A stretch of DNA of 33,393 nucleotides from Anaerolineae bacterium (GCA_024653325.1 JANLFX010000031.1:1-33393), one strand, 5' to 3'; numbered from the stretch's first letter, positions 7,504 through 18,632 are shown. Program-made: numbers and translations. Notes: generated by a model not told the origin, from the letters alone.

Positions 7504-8634
7504 TTAGCACATAAGAGCCATGCCCATTGCCCGGCAGGGCGATAACCTGACACGGGCCTGAAGCCAGCTTTTCCATCTCACGGGCTTGTTGTAACACCAG
7601 ACCCCTAACACCAGACCCCGCCGATCATCTTCAGCCGCCAGGAGAAGAATGGGGCGCTGGCCCAGTTGGGCTATCTCGTTCACCGGCGGGCCGGAGATCA
7701 CCACCACGCCCGCGATCCGGGCGTCCTGTATTGCAGCCAGAATCACTGTCTCCCCTCCCCGGTCCGCTCCCACCAGCACGATATGGGCGGGGTCAACGAA
7801 TGACAGCGAGCGCAGGTAGCTCACTGCCGCCAAGGCTCCTTCGGGCTCCTGGATCTTGAGAGCCACCGGCAGTGAAACGTACCCCTGCCGCGCCAAGTCG
7901 GCAGCCAATTCCAGCCATTCGGTCTTCTCCCCCAGGCCGTGGGAGCCAGTGGAGACAAACACCAGTGCCGGCAATCCCTGCCCTGTCGCCGGGCGCACTA
8001 AAGCAGCATCGGCCTCTCCTCCCTCGACCGGGATAACCACATCCTCTTGAAGTACCTGAGTCACGGCTCGCTGTTCGATCAATCCCAGCCGCGCCGGACC
8101 AACCTCGGCCATTTCTAAAACACCATCGTAAATGGTAGTCACGACAATGGTGTTGTTCTGGCCGTATTTCAGCAACCCGCTAACGTCGGCGTAAGGGGCA
8201 AACGGCTTGCGCACCGGCTCAACTCGCTGCCCATTGACGAAGACCGAGGAATCGTACGGGTTGAACCAGGCGCTGATCCCGACCGGTTTGCCCTGCCATT
8301 CGGCAGGCACCTGAATCTGGCGCCGATAGACCACTACCCTTGCCTGGCCCACCAGCTCTTTCAATCCCTGTTCCGACCAGGAAGCAGGGGCCTGTACCTC
8401 AGCCCAGCCACTATCGTCGTAATCCGGCTCAGTCATCTCTGCGTTGAACATCTCCACCTGCTGGTAACGCCATAGACCGCTCAACTCGATGACGTTGGTC
8501 AGGCTCACATCGGTGATGGCCTCTTGGCCCTCGGCCAGGATCAAGGGAGTAGGAGATGGCCCTATCGCCGATGTGCAGCCGCTAGCCGAGACCACGGCCA
8601 GCGCTATCGTCACCAGAATACACTTCGCTTTCAT
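7504..8634 (-). CDS. Lipoprotein: GH2-like sugar-binding domain plus alpha/beta hydrolase, frameshifted end
   Basis: From ATG 8634 (preceded by AGAGGAGG; the track's GTG at 8652 lies in that ribosome site) the protein starts with a lipoprotein signal ending SASGC. Residues about 45-185 look like the jelly-roll domain of GH2 enzymes (LSGLWRYQQVEM, DDSGWAEVQAPASW, VYRRQIQVPAEW, FVNGQRV). Residues 190-350 are an alpha/beta hydrolase of dienelactone-hydrolase style. The nucleophile elbow reads VLVGADRGGE, with Asp where Ser or Cys is usual. The final helix and catalytic His are lost: an exact 14-bp duplication shifts the frame after AAEDDRRGLV. Removing one copy restores QQARE, the GNGHGSY motif and a stop at 7442-7444. 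It therefore looks recently damaged, or mis-assembled. Confidence 0.75.
   Translation of the reverse strand: MKAKCILVTIALAVVSASGCTSAIGPSPTPLILAEGQEAITDVSLTNVIELSGLWRYQQVEMFNAEMTEPDYDDSGWAEVQAPASWSEQGLKELVGQARVVVYRRQIQVPAEWQGKPVGISAWFNPYDSSVFVNGQRVEPVRKPFAPYADVSGLLKYGQNNTIVVTTIYDGVLEMAEVGPARLGLIEQRAVTQVLQEDVVIPVEGGEADAALVRPATGQGLPALVFVSTGSHGLGEKTEWLELAADLARQGYVSLPVALKIQEPEGALAAVSYLRSLSFVDPAHIVLVGADRGGETVILAAIQDARIAGVVVISGPPVNEIAQLGQRPILLLAAEDDRRGLVLGVWCYNKPVRWKSWLQARVRLSPCRAMGMALMC
7592..7619 (-). repeat. Exact 14-bp tandem duplication inside a gene
   Basis: On the plus strand TAACACCAGACCCC occurs twice in direct succession (7592-7605 and 7606-7619). Fourteen is not a multiple of three, so the duplication shifts the reading frame of the lipoprotein hydrolase. 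With a single copy the frame continues into conserved alpha/beta-hydrolase sequence. Confidence 0.95.
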
Positions 8635-8648
8635 CAAAGCCCCTCCTC

Positions 8649-9649
8649 TCACCGCAAAAAGACCACCCGCTCTTCCTGCACCGACTCGTGAACGGCGGCC
8701 ACGATGCGGGTGACCTCCAACCCCTGGTGGGCAGTCGCCATCGGCTGACGGCCCTCGACCAGGCAGGCGATGAACGAATCAACCATGTCTACCGGAAAGC
8801 CGCGCAGACGCCCATCTACTTCTGTTACCAGAGTGCCAGGATAGGTGAACGTCTGCCCGGCCTGATGGATCATTTGATCCTGCGTGTCAATGAACAACGC
8901 ACCGCGCTGGCCTATGATCTCGAACTTGAGATCGAAAAGTGTGGGTAGCGAGGTCGGTAGAATCCAGCAGGTCTCGAACACTGCCTGGGTGCCGTCGTCA
9001 AAGCTGAGGATGGCCTGTATGGCATCCCAGGTATCCACACCCAGGGAAGGGAGTACTCGCTTGGTAGCCGTGGCGTAGCACCGGACCGCTTTTTTGTCAC
9101 CGAGCCAGAGGGCCAGGTCCACCAGATGGGGCAGCAGAAACCAGCCCACTGTGCTATGTGCCGCCCAATACAACATGCGCGTGGGAACGAAGATGGTATC
9201 GTTCAGCCGCCCGTTCATCAGCTCGACCTCACCCACTTCCCCGCGGCAGATGGTCTCCCGGGCCCGAATGAAGGCCGGGTTCCAGCGGTTCTCGAAAGCT
9301 ACCTGGCAGAATATATCCGCTCGCTCTACCGCTTCCAGCATTTGCTCGGCCTCGGCCACTGTGGTGGCGAAGGGCTTTTCCACCAGTAGATGCACACCCC
9401 GCTGCGCCGCCTCGAGCACCGGCTGGCAATGCGCGACGTCCGGCGTAGCGACGATCAAAGCGTCCGGTCGTACCTGTTCGAGCAACTCCCGGTAGCTGGT
9501 GTAGCCAGGACCGGCGAAGCGGGCCGTCGCCTCGGTCAATATCTGGGGATTGGCGTCACCTATAGCTACCAGCGTGGCGTCGTGATTCTGAGCTACGGCG
9601 CGGGCGAAGAGACGCCCACGCGTACCCATGCCTACAATGCCGATCCTGA

Positions 9650-9653
<4 letters not shown>
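8649..9653 (-). CDS. Gfo/Idh/MocA-family oxidoreductase
   Basis: A 334-residue NAD(P)-dependent sugar dehydrogenase-like protein. The N-terminal Rossmann fold shows GIVGMGTRGR (residues 5-14) and the family hallmark VEKPFA (E92, K93, P94), whose Lys is part of the active site. The C-terminal beta-sheet domain carries the H174/D177 pair (LLPHLVDLAL) at the position where the family keeps its catalytic His. Enzymes of this family oxidise or epimerise sugars, inositols or related polyols. Its place between the transporter genes and the GH42 enzyme suggests it acts on a sugar released or imported by this operon. It overlaps the start of the upstream ABC gene's stop by about 4 nt and ends against the next gene's ribosome site. 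The substrate is unknown. Confidence 0.88.
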
Positions 9654-11340
<1,687 letters not shown>

Positions 11341-11344
<4 letters not shown>

Positions 11345-14127
11345 TCGGCCACCTCTCCCAGCTTCACTGCTCTAAACAACTCCTGGCGGGTCAGTTGCCA
11401 GCCGGTACTGAGCGCGACCAGGACGAAAATAAACCCAAACACCCCGTAAATGGGCCAGATCTGCTCCCAGGCCACGTGGGGCACGAAGGGCGGAACCATA
11501 CTAGCAGCACCCAGGAGCGGGGTGAAACGAAAGCCAGTCCACAGCCCCAACACCGTCCCGGCTATGGTGCCCAAAACAATTAACCCCGCCTGCTCGATAA
11601 TAAGCAGACCTATCACCTGGGACAGCGAGAAGCCCAGAGTGCGCAAGATGCCTAATTCAACCGTTCGCTTTTCCAGCGACACCAGACCATAGAACAGGAA
11701 ACCCAACACCGTCAGCGCAGCCGAGGCCATGAATCCTGCCGAGAGCAACCCCAGTCTGCCTTGTCGTTCTGGCTGAGCTTGCTCGTCAGCGATGAGGGCA
11801 TTGGCATCGCGGAGCAAGGCCACGCGCACGTCCCAGGCCCGTAATTGAGACACAATGGCCTGCGTATCGGCTTCTGGTGTGGTGGCGAGCCATACCTCGT
11901 AAGGCAATGGCCCGCCGAATTGTTTGTTCAGATAGTCCAGACTGGCGATGAAAAACGGCCCCTGGGTAGGGTTTGTACGAGGAAAGTAATCTATCACCCC
12001 GGCGATAACGAAAGCGATCTCCCTGTTTTGTCCGGCGGTGATCACTTGTAGATGAAGCCGATCACCCAGGCTCAGGCCACTGTCGGCCAGGAACGAGCGG
12101 CTGACCAAGAGGGCCTCTGAATTTGTTTCCAGCGCGTTCATCAGGGTTTCCAGTGGACAAGGGGCAAAATCGGGCCGGAAGAAAGCCACCTGACCGAAAC
12201 TGGTCGCATCCACGCCAATGAGAATTCCCTCGAACAGTTGGCCACCCAGGCGAGTATAGGCAGGGTAATCACCTACCCTGGTTGCAGCATCCACTCCAGG
12301 GAGTAGCAGGTGTTGGCCGATGGGCAGGGGAGCGGAATCGGTGATTTCCACCAGGCTCAAGTCGGCTCCGGTGTGATAGAGGACCCGATCTACCAGGTTA
12401 GCGTCCAGAGTTTTGGCCATGGAGACGCTGAAGATCGCCAGGCTCATGGTGAGGATCAGGAGGAGAAGCGGGCCACCGCGGGTACGCGCCAGGCGCGCCA
12501 GATTGTCGAGCCCCAGTCTCAATTGCACTCCCGGCAACACCCGGCTCAACTGGGCCACGGCCCGTACAAACCACGGGCACAACCGCACGAAGAGTAAAGC
12601 GCTGGCTAAAACGAACAGGGTGGGAGCCAGAAACAACAGCAGGTTGGTCAGCGGATCGTCTCCTACAATCAACCCACCCCGCTTTTCCAACAGCCTGTAC
12701 CCGTACCAGGCGGCAACGAAAAGCAGCAAATCGAGGAATCCGCGCTGCCATAAGGGCCGCCGGAGCGTTCGTGCTATCTCTTGCTTGTAGATTACTACCG
12801 TATAGCCTGCCACCGCAGCCGTGGGTCCGAGTCCCACGAGTAGCACCAATCCGACGGCAGCCACGGTGAACCGCAGGCTGGCCCACGGCATGCCTACCGG
12901 TAACGTCGGGCCGGGGGCAAAGACCAGAAAGCTTTTTGTCATCCCCAGTCCCCGGGCCAGAACCGCGCTCAGCGGCAACCCCATGGACAATGCTATCCCT
13001 CCGACCAGCAATTCTTCCAGGAACGCGGTCCCTACGATTTGCATCCTGCTGGCACCCCGGCTGCGCAGCAGGGCGATCTCTCCCTGGCGGCGTTGGGCCA
13101 GCAACCCGGCGACCAATCCCAGAAAGAAAAGCACCAGCCCCAGCACAGGCACGCTGAAAGCATACAAAGAAACGACCAACTCCTGGAAACGGCGCTGGTA
13201 TTTGCTCATCGCCTCCTCAGGTGAAACAATGAGGGTTACCTCGCTCAGACGCTCGCTGGCCTGGGCGCGCAGCCTGGCGATTCGTCCCAGCAGTGCCGGC
13301 ACGTCACTTGTGCGTACGCTTTGCCCATCGAAGATCAGATACCAGGCAGCGCTATACACCTCCCCAGACAGGGTTGGGGCGATCTGGCTGATGAAACTCT
13401 CTTCAGAAACCAGTAATACCTCGTTGAAAGTGTTTGGCGCATAGAACCAGGAGAGGTCAGCGGGGTCTCGTGGTTGCCAGATACCGGCGATGCGCACCGG
13501 TATCATGGGGAATTGACCACTGGTGTCGTTTGCTGCCTCTTGAGTGAGCAAATACTCCTGACCGACCTGCAGGTCCAATTCTTCGGCCAGCGTCCGGCTA
13601 ACTAGTACTTCCAGAACCCCTTTTTCTACGCTGGTGGAAGAGGGCCAATCACCAACGGTGATCTGCATCTGTGCAGCAAGGCCCTTGAGGAAACCGATAC
13701 TCACGGTGGACAGGGATACCGGCTCCGTCGGCGAAACACGTTGCAGGTGCAGCTTTTCGGTGGCGGCATAGCATACCGTGGCCTGTAGGGGCAGCCCCAC
13801 GGTCGAGGCGCTCTGGCCCATCAGGTAATCGCCAAGAGGCTGGACTTGTTCCCACTCCAGTTGGCCATACCAGGCCCCCCGGTAGACAAACAGGAAGCTG
13901 AAAGGCGGGCGACCGCGTTGTCCCTCTTGTCCCTGTAACAGCTCCTTTCGCCACAGGGTATAACTGACCGCGTCGGCGTACAGCGGCACGCTGCTAATCA
14001 GGACCACGGCCACGAGGGTACCTACAATTGCTCCCGCTACGAGCGTCCGCTCGCGCCAGGACCGCTTGAGAACCATCCACCCGATGGAACGCAGCATCTG
14101 TAGCACATCGGTCAAGGATTTCACCAC
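11341..14127 (-). CDS. Large FtsX/MacB-type ABC transporter permease
   Basis: A 928-residue membrane protein. Residues about 28-50 form the first membrane helix, followed by an extracytoplasmic MacB-core-like domain (to about 300), a three-helix FtsX block (about 305-435, with ALLRSRGASRMQIVGTAFLE typical of FtsX), further helices near 460-520, a second extracytoplasmic domain (about 550-780) and a final FtsX block (about 795-920, with LGILRTLGFSLSQVIGLLII). Two FtsX blocks in one chain match the two ATPase domains fused in the next gene, so one copy of each could build a full transporter. Such systems extrude lipoproteins, peptides or transmit force to the envelope rather than import sugar. 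It starts 50 nt after the MalG-type permease gene, apparently in the same operon. Confidence 0.88.
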
Positions 14128-14177
14128 TTCTTAATGGCTCCCGTCCTTTCCTCGGGTGGCTAGCAATTCCTACCTGA

Positions 14178-15026
14178 CTACCCTTTCAGCCCGGTCAGGG
14201 CAATCCCCTTCACAAAGTAGCGCTGCAGGGCTATGAATACTATCATGGCCGGGATCACACTGACGGCCGTGCCGGCCATTTGCAGATGATGAAATTGAGC
14301 CTCCATCCCATAGGTACGCAAGCTGTTCAGGGCGAGAGGAACAGTGAACAACTCGCGGGATTGCACCACCAGCAGTGGCCAAAGGAAGGAGTTCCAGGTT
14401 GAGATGAAGTTAAAGGAGCCCAGGGTAGCCAGGGCTGGACCACTCAAGGGGAGAATGATCTGCCAATAGATACGGAATTCCGAAGCACCGTCAATGCGGG
14501 CGGCATCAATAAGTTCGTCAGGGATGTCCAATATGAACTGGCGCATCAAGAAGATACCATAAGCGCTGACTACGCCCGGCAAGATCAACCCCGCATAGTT
14601 GTTTAGCCAGCCGAGTTGTTTGACTATGTAAAAGACAGGTATCAGAGTGACGAAAAACGGGATCATCATGCTGGCCAGCACAAGCAGGAAAAGGACGTTG
14701 CGTCCTGGGAAGTCGTACTTGGCGAAAGCAAAACCGCATAAAGAACTGGTGAAAAGCAATCCGGCCACGGTGAGACCCGTGACCAACAGGCTGTTGAAGT
14801 AGGAGCGCACCAGGGGTACCACCCGCGCCACGTCAATGTAGTTGTGCCACTGGGGTATGGCAGGCAAAAGCGGCGGTGGCAACCGGGTGACTTCCTGGGA
14901 GGTCATCAATGACGCGGAGAACATCCAAAAGAACGGCAACAGCATCCAGACCCCTGCCGCCATTAGAACCAGATACTTCAAGGTAGAACTGACCATAGCT
15001 GGTACAGAAAGTCTTCGTCTAGCCAC
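14178..15026 (-). CDS. Carbohydrate ABC transporter permease (MalG type)
   Basis: A 282-residue inner-membrane protein with about six membrane helices. The cytoplasmic EAA loop, which contacts the ATPase, reads DELIDAARIDGASEFRIYWQ followed by IILPLSGPALATL. N-terminal WMLLPFFWMFSASL and C-terminal YFVKGIALTGLKG are typical of the MalG/UgpE subgroup. It pairs with the MalF-type gene that ends 25 nt upstream. No MalK-type ATPase gene is present; many such systems share one encoded elsewhere. The matching binding-protein gene is truncated, so whether this transporter still works is doubtful unless a binding protein is supplied in trans. Confidence 0.92.
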   Translation of the reverse strand: MARRRLSVPAMVSSTLKYLVLMAAGVWMLLPFFWMFSASLMTSQEVTRLPPPLLPAIPQWHNYIDVARVVPLVRSYFNSLLVTGLTVAGLLFTSSLCGFAFAKYDFPGRNVLFLLVLASMMIPFFVTLIPVFYIVKQLGWLNNYAGLILPGVVSAYGIFLMRQFILDIPDELIDAARIDGASEFRIYWQIILPLSGPALATLGSFNFISTWNSFLWPLLVVQSRELFTVPLALNSLRTYGMEAQFHHLQMAGTAVSVIPAMIVFIALQRYFVKGIALTGLKG

Positions 15027-15051
15027 GTCCTTTTCTCCTCACCCGTCCGTT

Positions 15052-16020
15052 TCAACGGCGTTCTTGCAGAAGACGCAACTGAATCAGAGTAATGACAAAA
15101 ATAATGACGAACAGAATAACCCCCATAGCAGTAGCCCGGCCCATACGGAAGAACTTGAAAGCGGTGTTGTACATGTGTAGCATAACCACCATAGTGCTGC
15201 CAGCCGGTCCGCCTCCACTGGTCTCCCCAGCCAGCCCCGTGGTAGCGGCAAAAACGACATCGAACACTTGCAGAGCACCGATGGTGTTCGTCACCACGAT
15301 AAAAAGCAAAACTGGACGCAGCAGAGGCAGGGTGATGTGCCAGAAGCTTTGCCATGCATTGGCCCCGTCCACCGCCGCCGCGTCGTAGTATTCCTGGGGG
15401 ATCCCCTGCAGCCCGGCCAGGTAAATGATAATATAGTAACCCACGTACTGGTACACGGCAATGCCGATGATGCACGCCAGCGCCTGGCGCGGGCTGGATA
15501 GAAACGGCTGCGGCGGTAGGCTCAATTTCGTCAGAATATTATTGATCAGCCCGTAATTCTTATTTAATAACGTGGCCCACATCATGCCCAGCGCCAGAGG
15601 AGCAGTGACGATGGGCAGAAAAAAGAGCGTGCGCCAGAAAACGCGCACCTTTATCCGGGTGTTGAGCAACAATGCACCCAGCAGTCCCAACACCGTGTTG
15701 ATCCCAACCCCACAAACAGTGAAAACAAAGGTGTTGCGCAAAGCCCGCTGGAAGACCGAGTCTTTGGTCAGGAGATAACGATAATTATCCAGACCAGCAA
15801 AGGGCATCTGCGGAATAGGCTCGATCAGATTCCAGTGGTGAACGCTCACCCAGAAGGTGAACAGAATGGGGCCAATAGTGAAGAGAAGAAGGGCAATGAC
15901 AGCAGGGCTGACAAACAAATAAGCCCACAGCGCCCTACGGCGAAACAGACCGCTTCTGCCCCAGGGCCGCATCAGGCCAGACATCACCGTACTGATAGTT
16001 TCTGCCAGTTTACGGCTCAT
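15052..16020 (-). CDS. Carbohydrate ABC transporter permease (MalF/UgpA type)
   Basis: A 322-residue permease with an N-terminal cytoplasmic stretch, a first helix at about 30-55 (LWAYLFVSPAVIALLLFTIG) and five more helices. The EAA loop reads PQEYYDAAAVDGANAWQSFW followed by HITLPLLRP. It is the partner of the MalG-type permease downstream. The gap of 82 nt between the broken binding-protein gene and this gene contains a strong hairpin, which in sugar operons typically lowers expression of permeases relative to the binding protein. Confidence 0.92.
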   Translation of the reverse strand: MSRKLAETISTVMSGLMRPWGRSGLFRRRALWAYLFVSPAVIALLLFTIGPILFTFWVSVHHWNLIEPIPQMPFAGLDNYRYLLTKDSVFQRALRNTFVFTVCGVGINTVLGLLGALLLNTRIKVRVFWRTLFFLPIVTAPLALGMMWATLLNKNYGLINNILTKLSLPPQPFLSSPRQALACIIGIAVYQYVGYYIIIYLAGLQGIPQEYYDAAAVDGANAWQSFWHITLPLLRPVLLFIVVTNTIGALQVFDVVFAATTGLAGETSGGGPAGSTMVVMLHMYNTAFKFFRMGRATAMGVILFVIIFVITLIQLRLLQERR

Positions 16021-16048
16021 CGCCCATACCTCTTTGACCGAACGGAGT

Positions 16049-16085
16049 GGGAAAAGGGAGCCGATGTCCTCAGCTCCCTTTTCCC
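16049..16085 (-). terminator. Intercistronic stem-loop between binding protein and permease
   Basis: GGGAAAAGGGAGC (16049-16061) pairs perfectly with GCTCCCTTTTCCC (16073-16085) around an 11-base loop: a 13-bp stem. It sits 17 nt after the binding-protein stop and about 28 nt before the permease start on the minus strand. No T run follows, so a partial terminator or a 3'-end mRNA stabiliser is more likely than full termination. Confidence 0.7.
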
Positions 16086-16102
16086 GTGATCACAGTTTCC
16101 GG

Positions 16103-16456
16103 CTATCGTTTCTCGGCCAGAATACGATTGGCTTCCTCTGCGGCATCGGCCAGGGCTTGTTCGGGTGACTTTTGTCCATACCATGCTGCCTCGATCTCAG
16201 TCTGCAGCGTGGTTTTCACTTCCTGGCCACCAGGAACTACAGGCTCGGGTCTGGCGATGGCGGTCGAATCCACGTATGCTTGCAAGAACTCATCGTAGCG
16301 ATCGGCCAGCGCTTTCTGGTCGGAAAGGCGGCTGGGGATCGCGCCCAGGGCACTGGTCAGGAAATCACCAATCAATACCTGAAGACCGGTTTCAATCTGA
16401 AGCGGTAGGGCAGATGCCGTCTTGCCCTCTTGCCAGAATCGCCGTTTGGGTGTATG
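16103..16456 (-). pseudogene. Sugar-binding protein, C-terminal fragment only
   Basis: The minus frame is open from about 16456 (an in-frame TAG at 16457-16459) to a TAG at 16103-16105. It reads FWQEGKTASALPLQIETGLQ, then VLIGDFLTSALGAIPSRLSD, a helical segment, and ends AADAAEEANRILAEKR in style with family-1 extracellular solute-binding proteins (the last helix pair QKSPEQALADAAEEANRILA is typical). Intact relatives have about 420-450 residues, so roughly three quarters, including the signal peptide and most of the sugar site, is missing. The track start at 16375 is not a real start. The break lies near 16445-16456 and coincides with a change to unrelated sequence. It precedes the two permease genes as expected for its operon. 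Confidence 0.8.
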
Positions 16457-16684
16457 CTAATAATCTGCTTCTACAAAAATACGGCATCTTTGTGCTGATG
16501 CCGAAAGGCCGGAACTGGCCCGCGAGATCGAAGGACCAGCCTCGAAGCCGGCTTGGTATTGGGGAACTGCTGGTCAACCTGCGCGAGCAACGGAACGGTG
16601 TTGAGGGGGAACCGTAACCCCTTTCAGGAATGACTATGAGTGGATTAAACGCTTGGGCATGTATCGGTCAGCGAGTTAGCGAAT
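16457..16684. other. Junction region with no recognised gene
   Basis: This stretch lies between the truncated binding-protein gene and the Tag-like gene. A plus frame through it (track ORF 16165-16617) runs antisense to the binding-protein fragment and has no ribosome site, though its last part (YANNLLLQKYGIFVLMPKGR) looks mildly protein-like. Another plus frame reads ERPELAREIEGPASKPAWYW. I recognise neither. The region probably holds the edge of a rearrangement or insertion that removed the 5' part of the binding-protein gene. Confidence 0.4.
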
Positions 16685-17146
16685 ATGAGCGACGAACATC
16701 GAGCGCCGTGGGAATGCATCTACGCCAAGGAAGACAGAAGTAAATGCAAGCCCGGCAAGGAACCTGAATCTGACCAAGAGTATTTCGAGGTTCTATGCTT
16801 GTGCCTTCTGCAGGCGGGCCTGAATTGGGGTTCGATAAGAAAGCATTGGTCCAGGTATCGAGAGGGGTTTGACGGGTTCGATATTCAGAGACTATCCCAG
16901 GCGCAAGCCGAAGTGTTACTCGAAGCGCCCCAGGTGATAAAGAATCGCAAGAAAGTGGAAGCCGTGATCTACAACGCCCAAGTGTTTCAAAGGATGAAGC
17001 AGGAATATGGTTCGTTCTCTGGCTTTCTCAGGTCATTGAAGCAGTTGCCTGACGAAGACGCGATTCGTGTGCTGATGAGTCAGTTCAAACACGTTGGGGC
17101 ATACACAGCCGAGTATTATCTCCATTCGGTGGGGTACTGGAAATGA
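16685..17146 (+). CDS. Divergent DNA-3-methyladenine glycosylase I (Tag)-like protein
   Basis: A 153-residue protein that follows the Tag helix-hairpin-helix family: YFEVLCLCLLQAGLNWGSIR matches LFExxCLExxQAGLSWxxxL, and VIKNRKKVEAVIYNAQVFQR matches IIRxRxKIxAxIxNAxxxxx, then GSFSGFL and HVGAYTAEYY. Tag removes 3-methyladenine from DNA. Important differences: the catalytic-pocket Glu (E38 of E. coli Tag) is Cys here, the N-terminal Cys and His of the zinc site are absent, and the protein ends before the C-terminal zinc ligands. It may bind another lesion or be inactive. The start ATG 16685 has GCGAGTTAGCG upstream with no good ribosome site. Confidence 0.7.
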   Translation: MSDEHRAPWECIYAKEDRSKCKPGKEPESDQEYFEVLCLCLLQAGLNWGSIRKHWSRYREGFDGFDIQRLSQAQAEVLLEAPQVIKNRKKVEAVIYNAQVFQRMKQEYGSFSGFLRSLKQLPDEDAIRVLMSQFKHVGAYTAEYYLHSVGYWK

Positions 17147-17325
17147 ACATACGTTCACTACAATGCCCAATATCCTAACCTCGATGCCCCTGTCCTCGGT
17201 CATTCTGGCCTCTCCTTCTGCGCCCACACGAACGTAGACTCTTTGCAAGTCTCCAGAAGGATGCTGCTTGAAAGGGGGTGGTCAAACTGTTAAGAGGCTG
17301 AGCGGTTACGTATGGAAAAGAGATT

Positions 17326-17361
17326 CTGAAGCGAGTCGGCACACGCGGAGGCCGACTTCAG
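17326..17361 (+). promoter_or_regulatory. Hairpin in the leader of the UPF0261 gene
   Basis: CTGAAG and TCGGC (separated by a four-base bulge CGAG) pair with GCCGACTTCAG around a ten-base loop. The hairpin ends about 49 nt before the start codon of the UPF0261 gene and is not followed by a T run. A regulatory role is only a suggestion. The remainder of 17147-17409 shows no gene; an AAGGAGG ribosome site lies at 17396-17402. Confidence 0.35.
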
Positions 17362-17409
17362 CAGACAACCGAAGGAAACGTATCTGTTGAGGATTAAGGA
17401 GGTTGTTAC

Positions 17410-18621
17410 ATGCCGAAAACGATTGCTGTAGTTGGAGCCCTGGATACAAAGGGCAAGGAGTTTGCCTTTGTCAAAGCAGAGATCGAGCGGCGGGGGCATA
17501 AGGCCCTGGTCATTGACACCAGCGTGATGGGAGAACCCGTCTTTCAACCGGACATCCCTTCTGCCCGGGTGGCCGAGGCCGGTGGCGTCAGCCTCAAGGA
17601 GCTTAGGGAAAAGGCGGACCGGGGCCTGGCCATGGATGTCATGACTAAAGGCATCAGCAAGGTAGTCCAGGAACTCTACGATCAGGGCAAGATTGATGGC
17701 ATCTTCTCCATGGGCGGTTCGGCCGCGACATCCATCGGTACTTCAGCCATGCGGGCCCTGCCCATTGGCGTTCCCAAAGTTATGGTCAGCACCCTGGCCT
17801 CGGGCGACACCAAAGCTTACGTGGGAATCCGCGATGTGGTTATGTTCCCCTCGGTGGTAGATGTCGCTGGGGTTAACCGCATCAGCGCCCGCCTCTACGC
17901 CAACGCCGTGGGTGCAGTGGTGGGCATGGTAGAGACGCCGGCTCCCAAGATCGAGGAGAAGCCCCTGCTGGCCGCCTCTATGTTCGGCAACACCACTCCC
18001 ATCGTCAATCGCTGCCGCGAGACAATGGAAAGGCACGGTTACGAGGTGCTGGTCTTCCATGCCGTGGGCACCGGTGGGCAGACTTTGGAGAGCCTGGTAG
18101 AGGAGGGCTACATCACCGGGGTGTTGGACATCACCACCACGGAATGGGCGGATGAGCTGGTGGGAGGGGTGCTGTCAGCGGGGCCAACCCGCCTGGATGC
18201 GGCGGCCAGGAAGGGAGTGCCTCAGATCATCGTCCCAGGCTGCCTGGACATGGTCAACTTCTGGGCTCCGGAGACGGTGCCAGAGAAATACAAGGGACGG
18301 CTGTTCTATCAATGGAATCCTAACGTGACGCTGATGCGCACTACCCCGGAGGAGAACGCGGAGTTGGGGCGCATCCTGGCCGAGAAGGCCAACAAGTCCA
18401 CAGGACCGGTGGCCTTCTTCCTCCCGCTCAAAGGAGTCTCTATGCTGGATGCTCCGGGCAAGGAATTCTGGTGGCCAGAGGCGGACCGGGCCCTATACGA
18501 CGCCATCAAAAAGCACCTGCGGTCGGACATCCCTGTCTACGAAATGGACAACAACATCAACGATGACGAATTCGCCGATGCCGTGGCCAACAAGATGTTG
18601 GAGTTTCTGGGAAAGAAATAA
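17410..18621 (+). CDS. UPF0261 / Tm-1-like ATP-binding protein
   Basis: A 403-residue soluble protein of the UPF0261 family, whose best-known relative is the N-terminal half of tomato Tm-1, the protein that blocks tomato mosaic virus replication. It starts with the family pattern [20 protein letters not shown] and contains [40 protein letters not shown] and a conserved tail [20 protein letters not shown]. The two-lobed fold resembles glycosyltransferase/epimerase folds and binds nucleotides; the bacterial reaction is not known. Start ATG 17410 has AAGGAGG 7 nt upstream. It is followed after 11 nt by the TIM-barrel gene, so the two are co-expressed. Confidence 0.88.
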   Translation: MPKTIAVVGALDTKGKEFAFVKAEIERRGHKALVIDTSVMGEPVFQPDIPSARVAEAGGVSLKELREKADRGLAMDVMTKGISKVVQELYDQGKIDGIFSMGGSAATSIGTSAMRALPIGVPKVMVSTLASGDTKAYVGIRDVVMFPSVVDVAGVNRISARLYANAVGAVVGMVETPAPKIEEKPLLAASMFGNTTPIVNRCRETMERHGYEVLVFHAVGTGGQTLESLVEEGYITGVLDITTTEWADELVGGVLSAGPTRLDAAARKGVPQIIVPGCLDMVNFWAPETVPEKYKGRLFYQWNPNVTLMRTTPEENAELGRILAEKANKSTGPVAFFLPLKGVSMLDAPGKEFWWPEADRALYDAIKKHLRSDIPVYEMDNNINDDEFADAVANKMLEFLGKK

Positions 18622-18632
18622 GGAGGGGCAAG

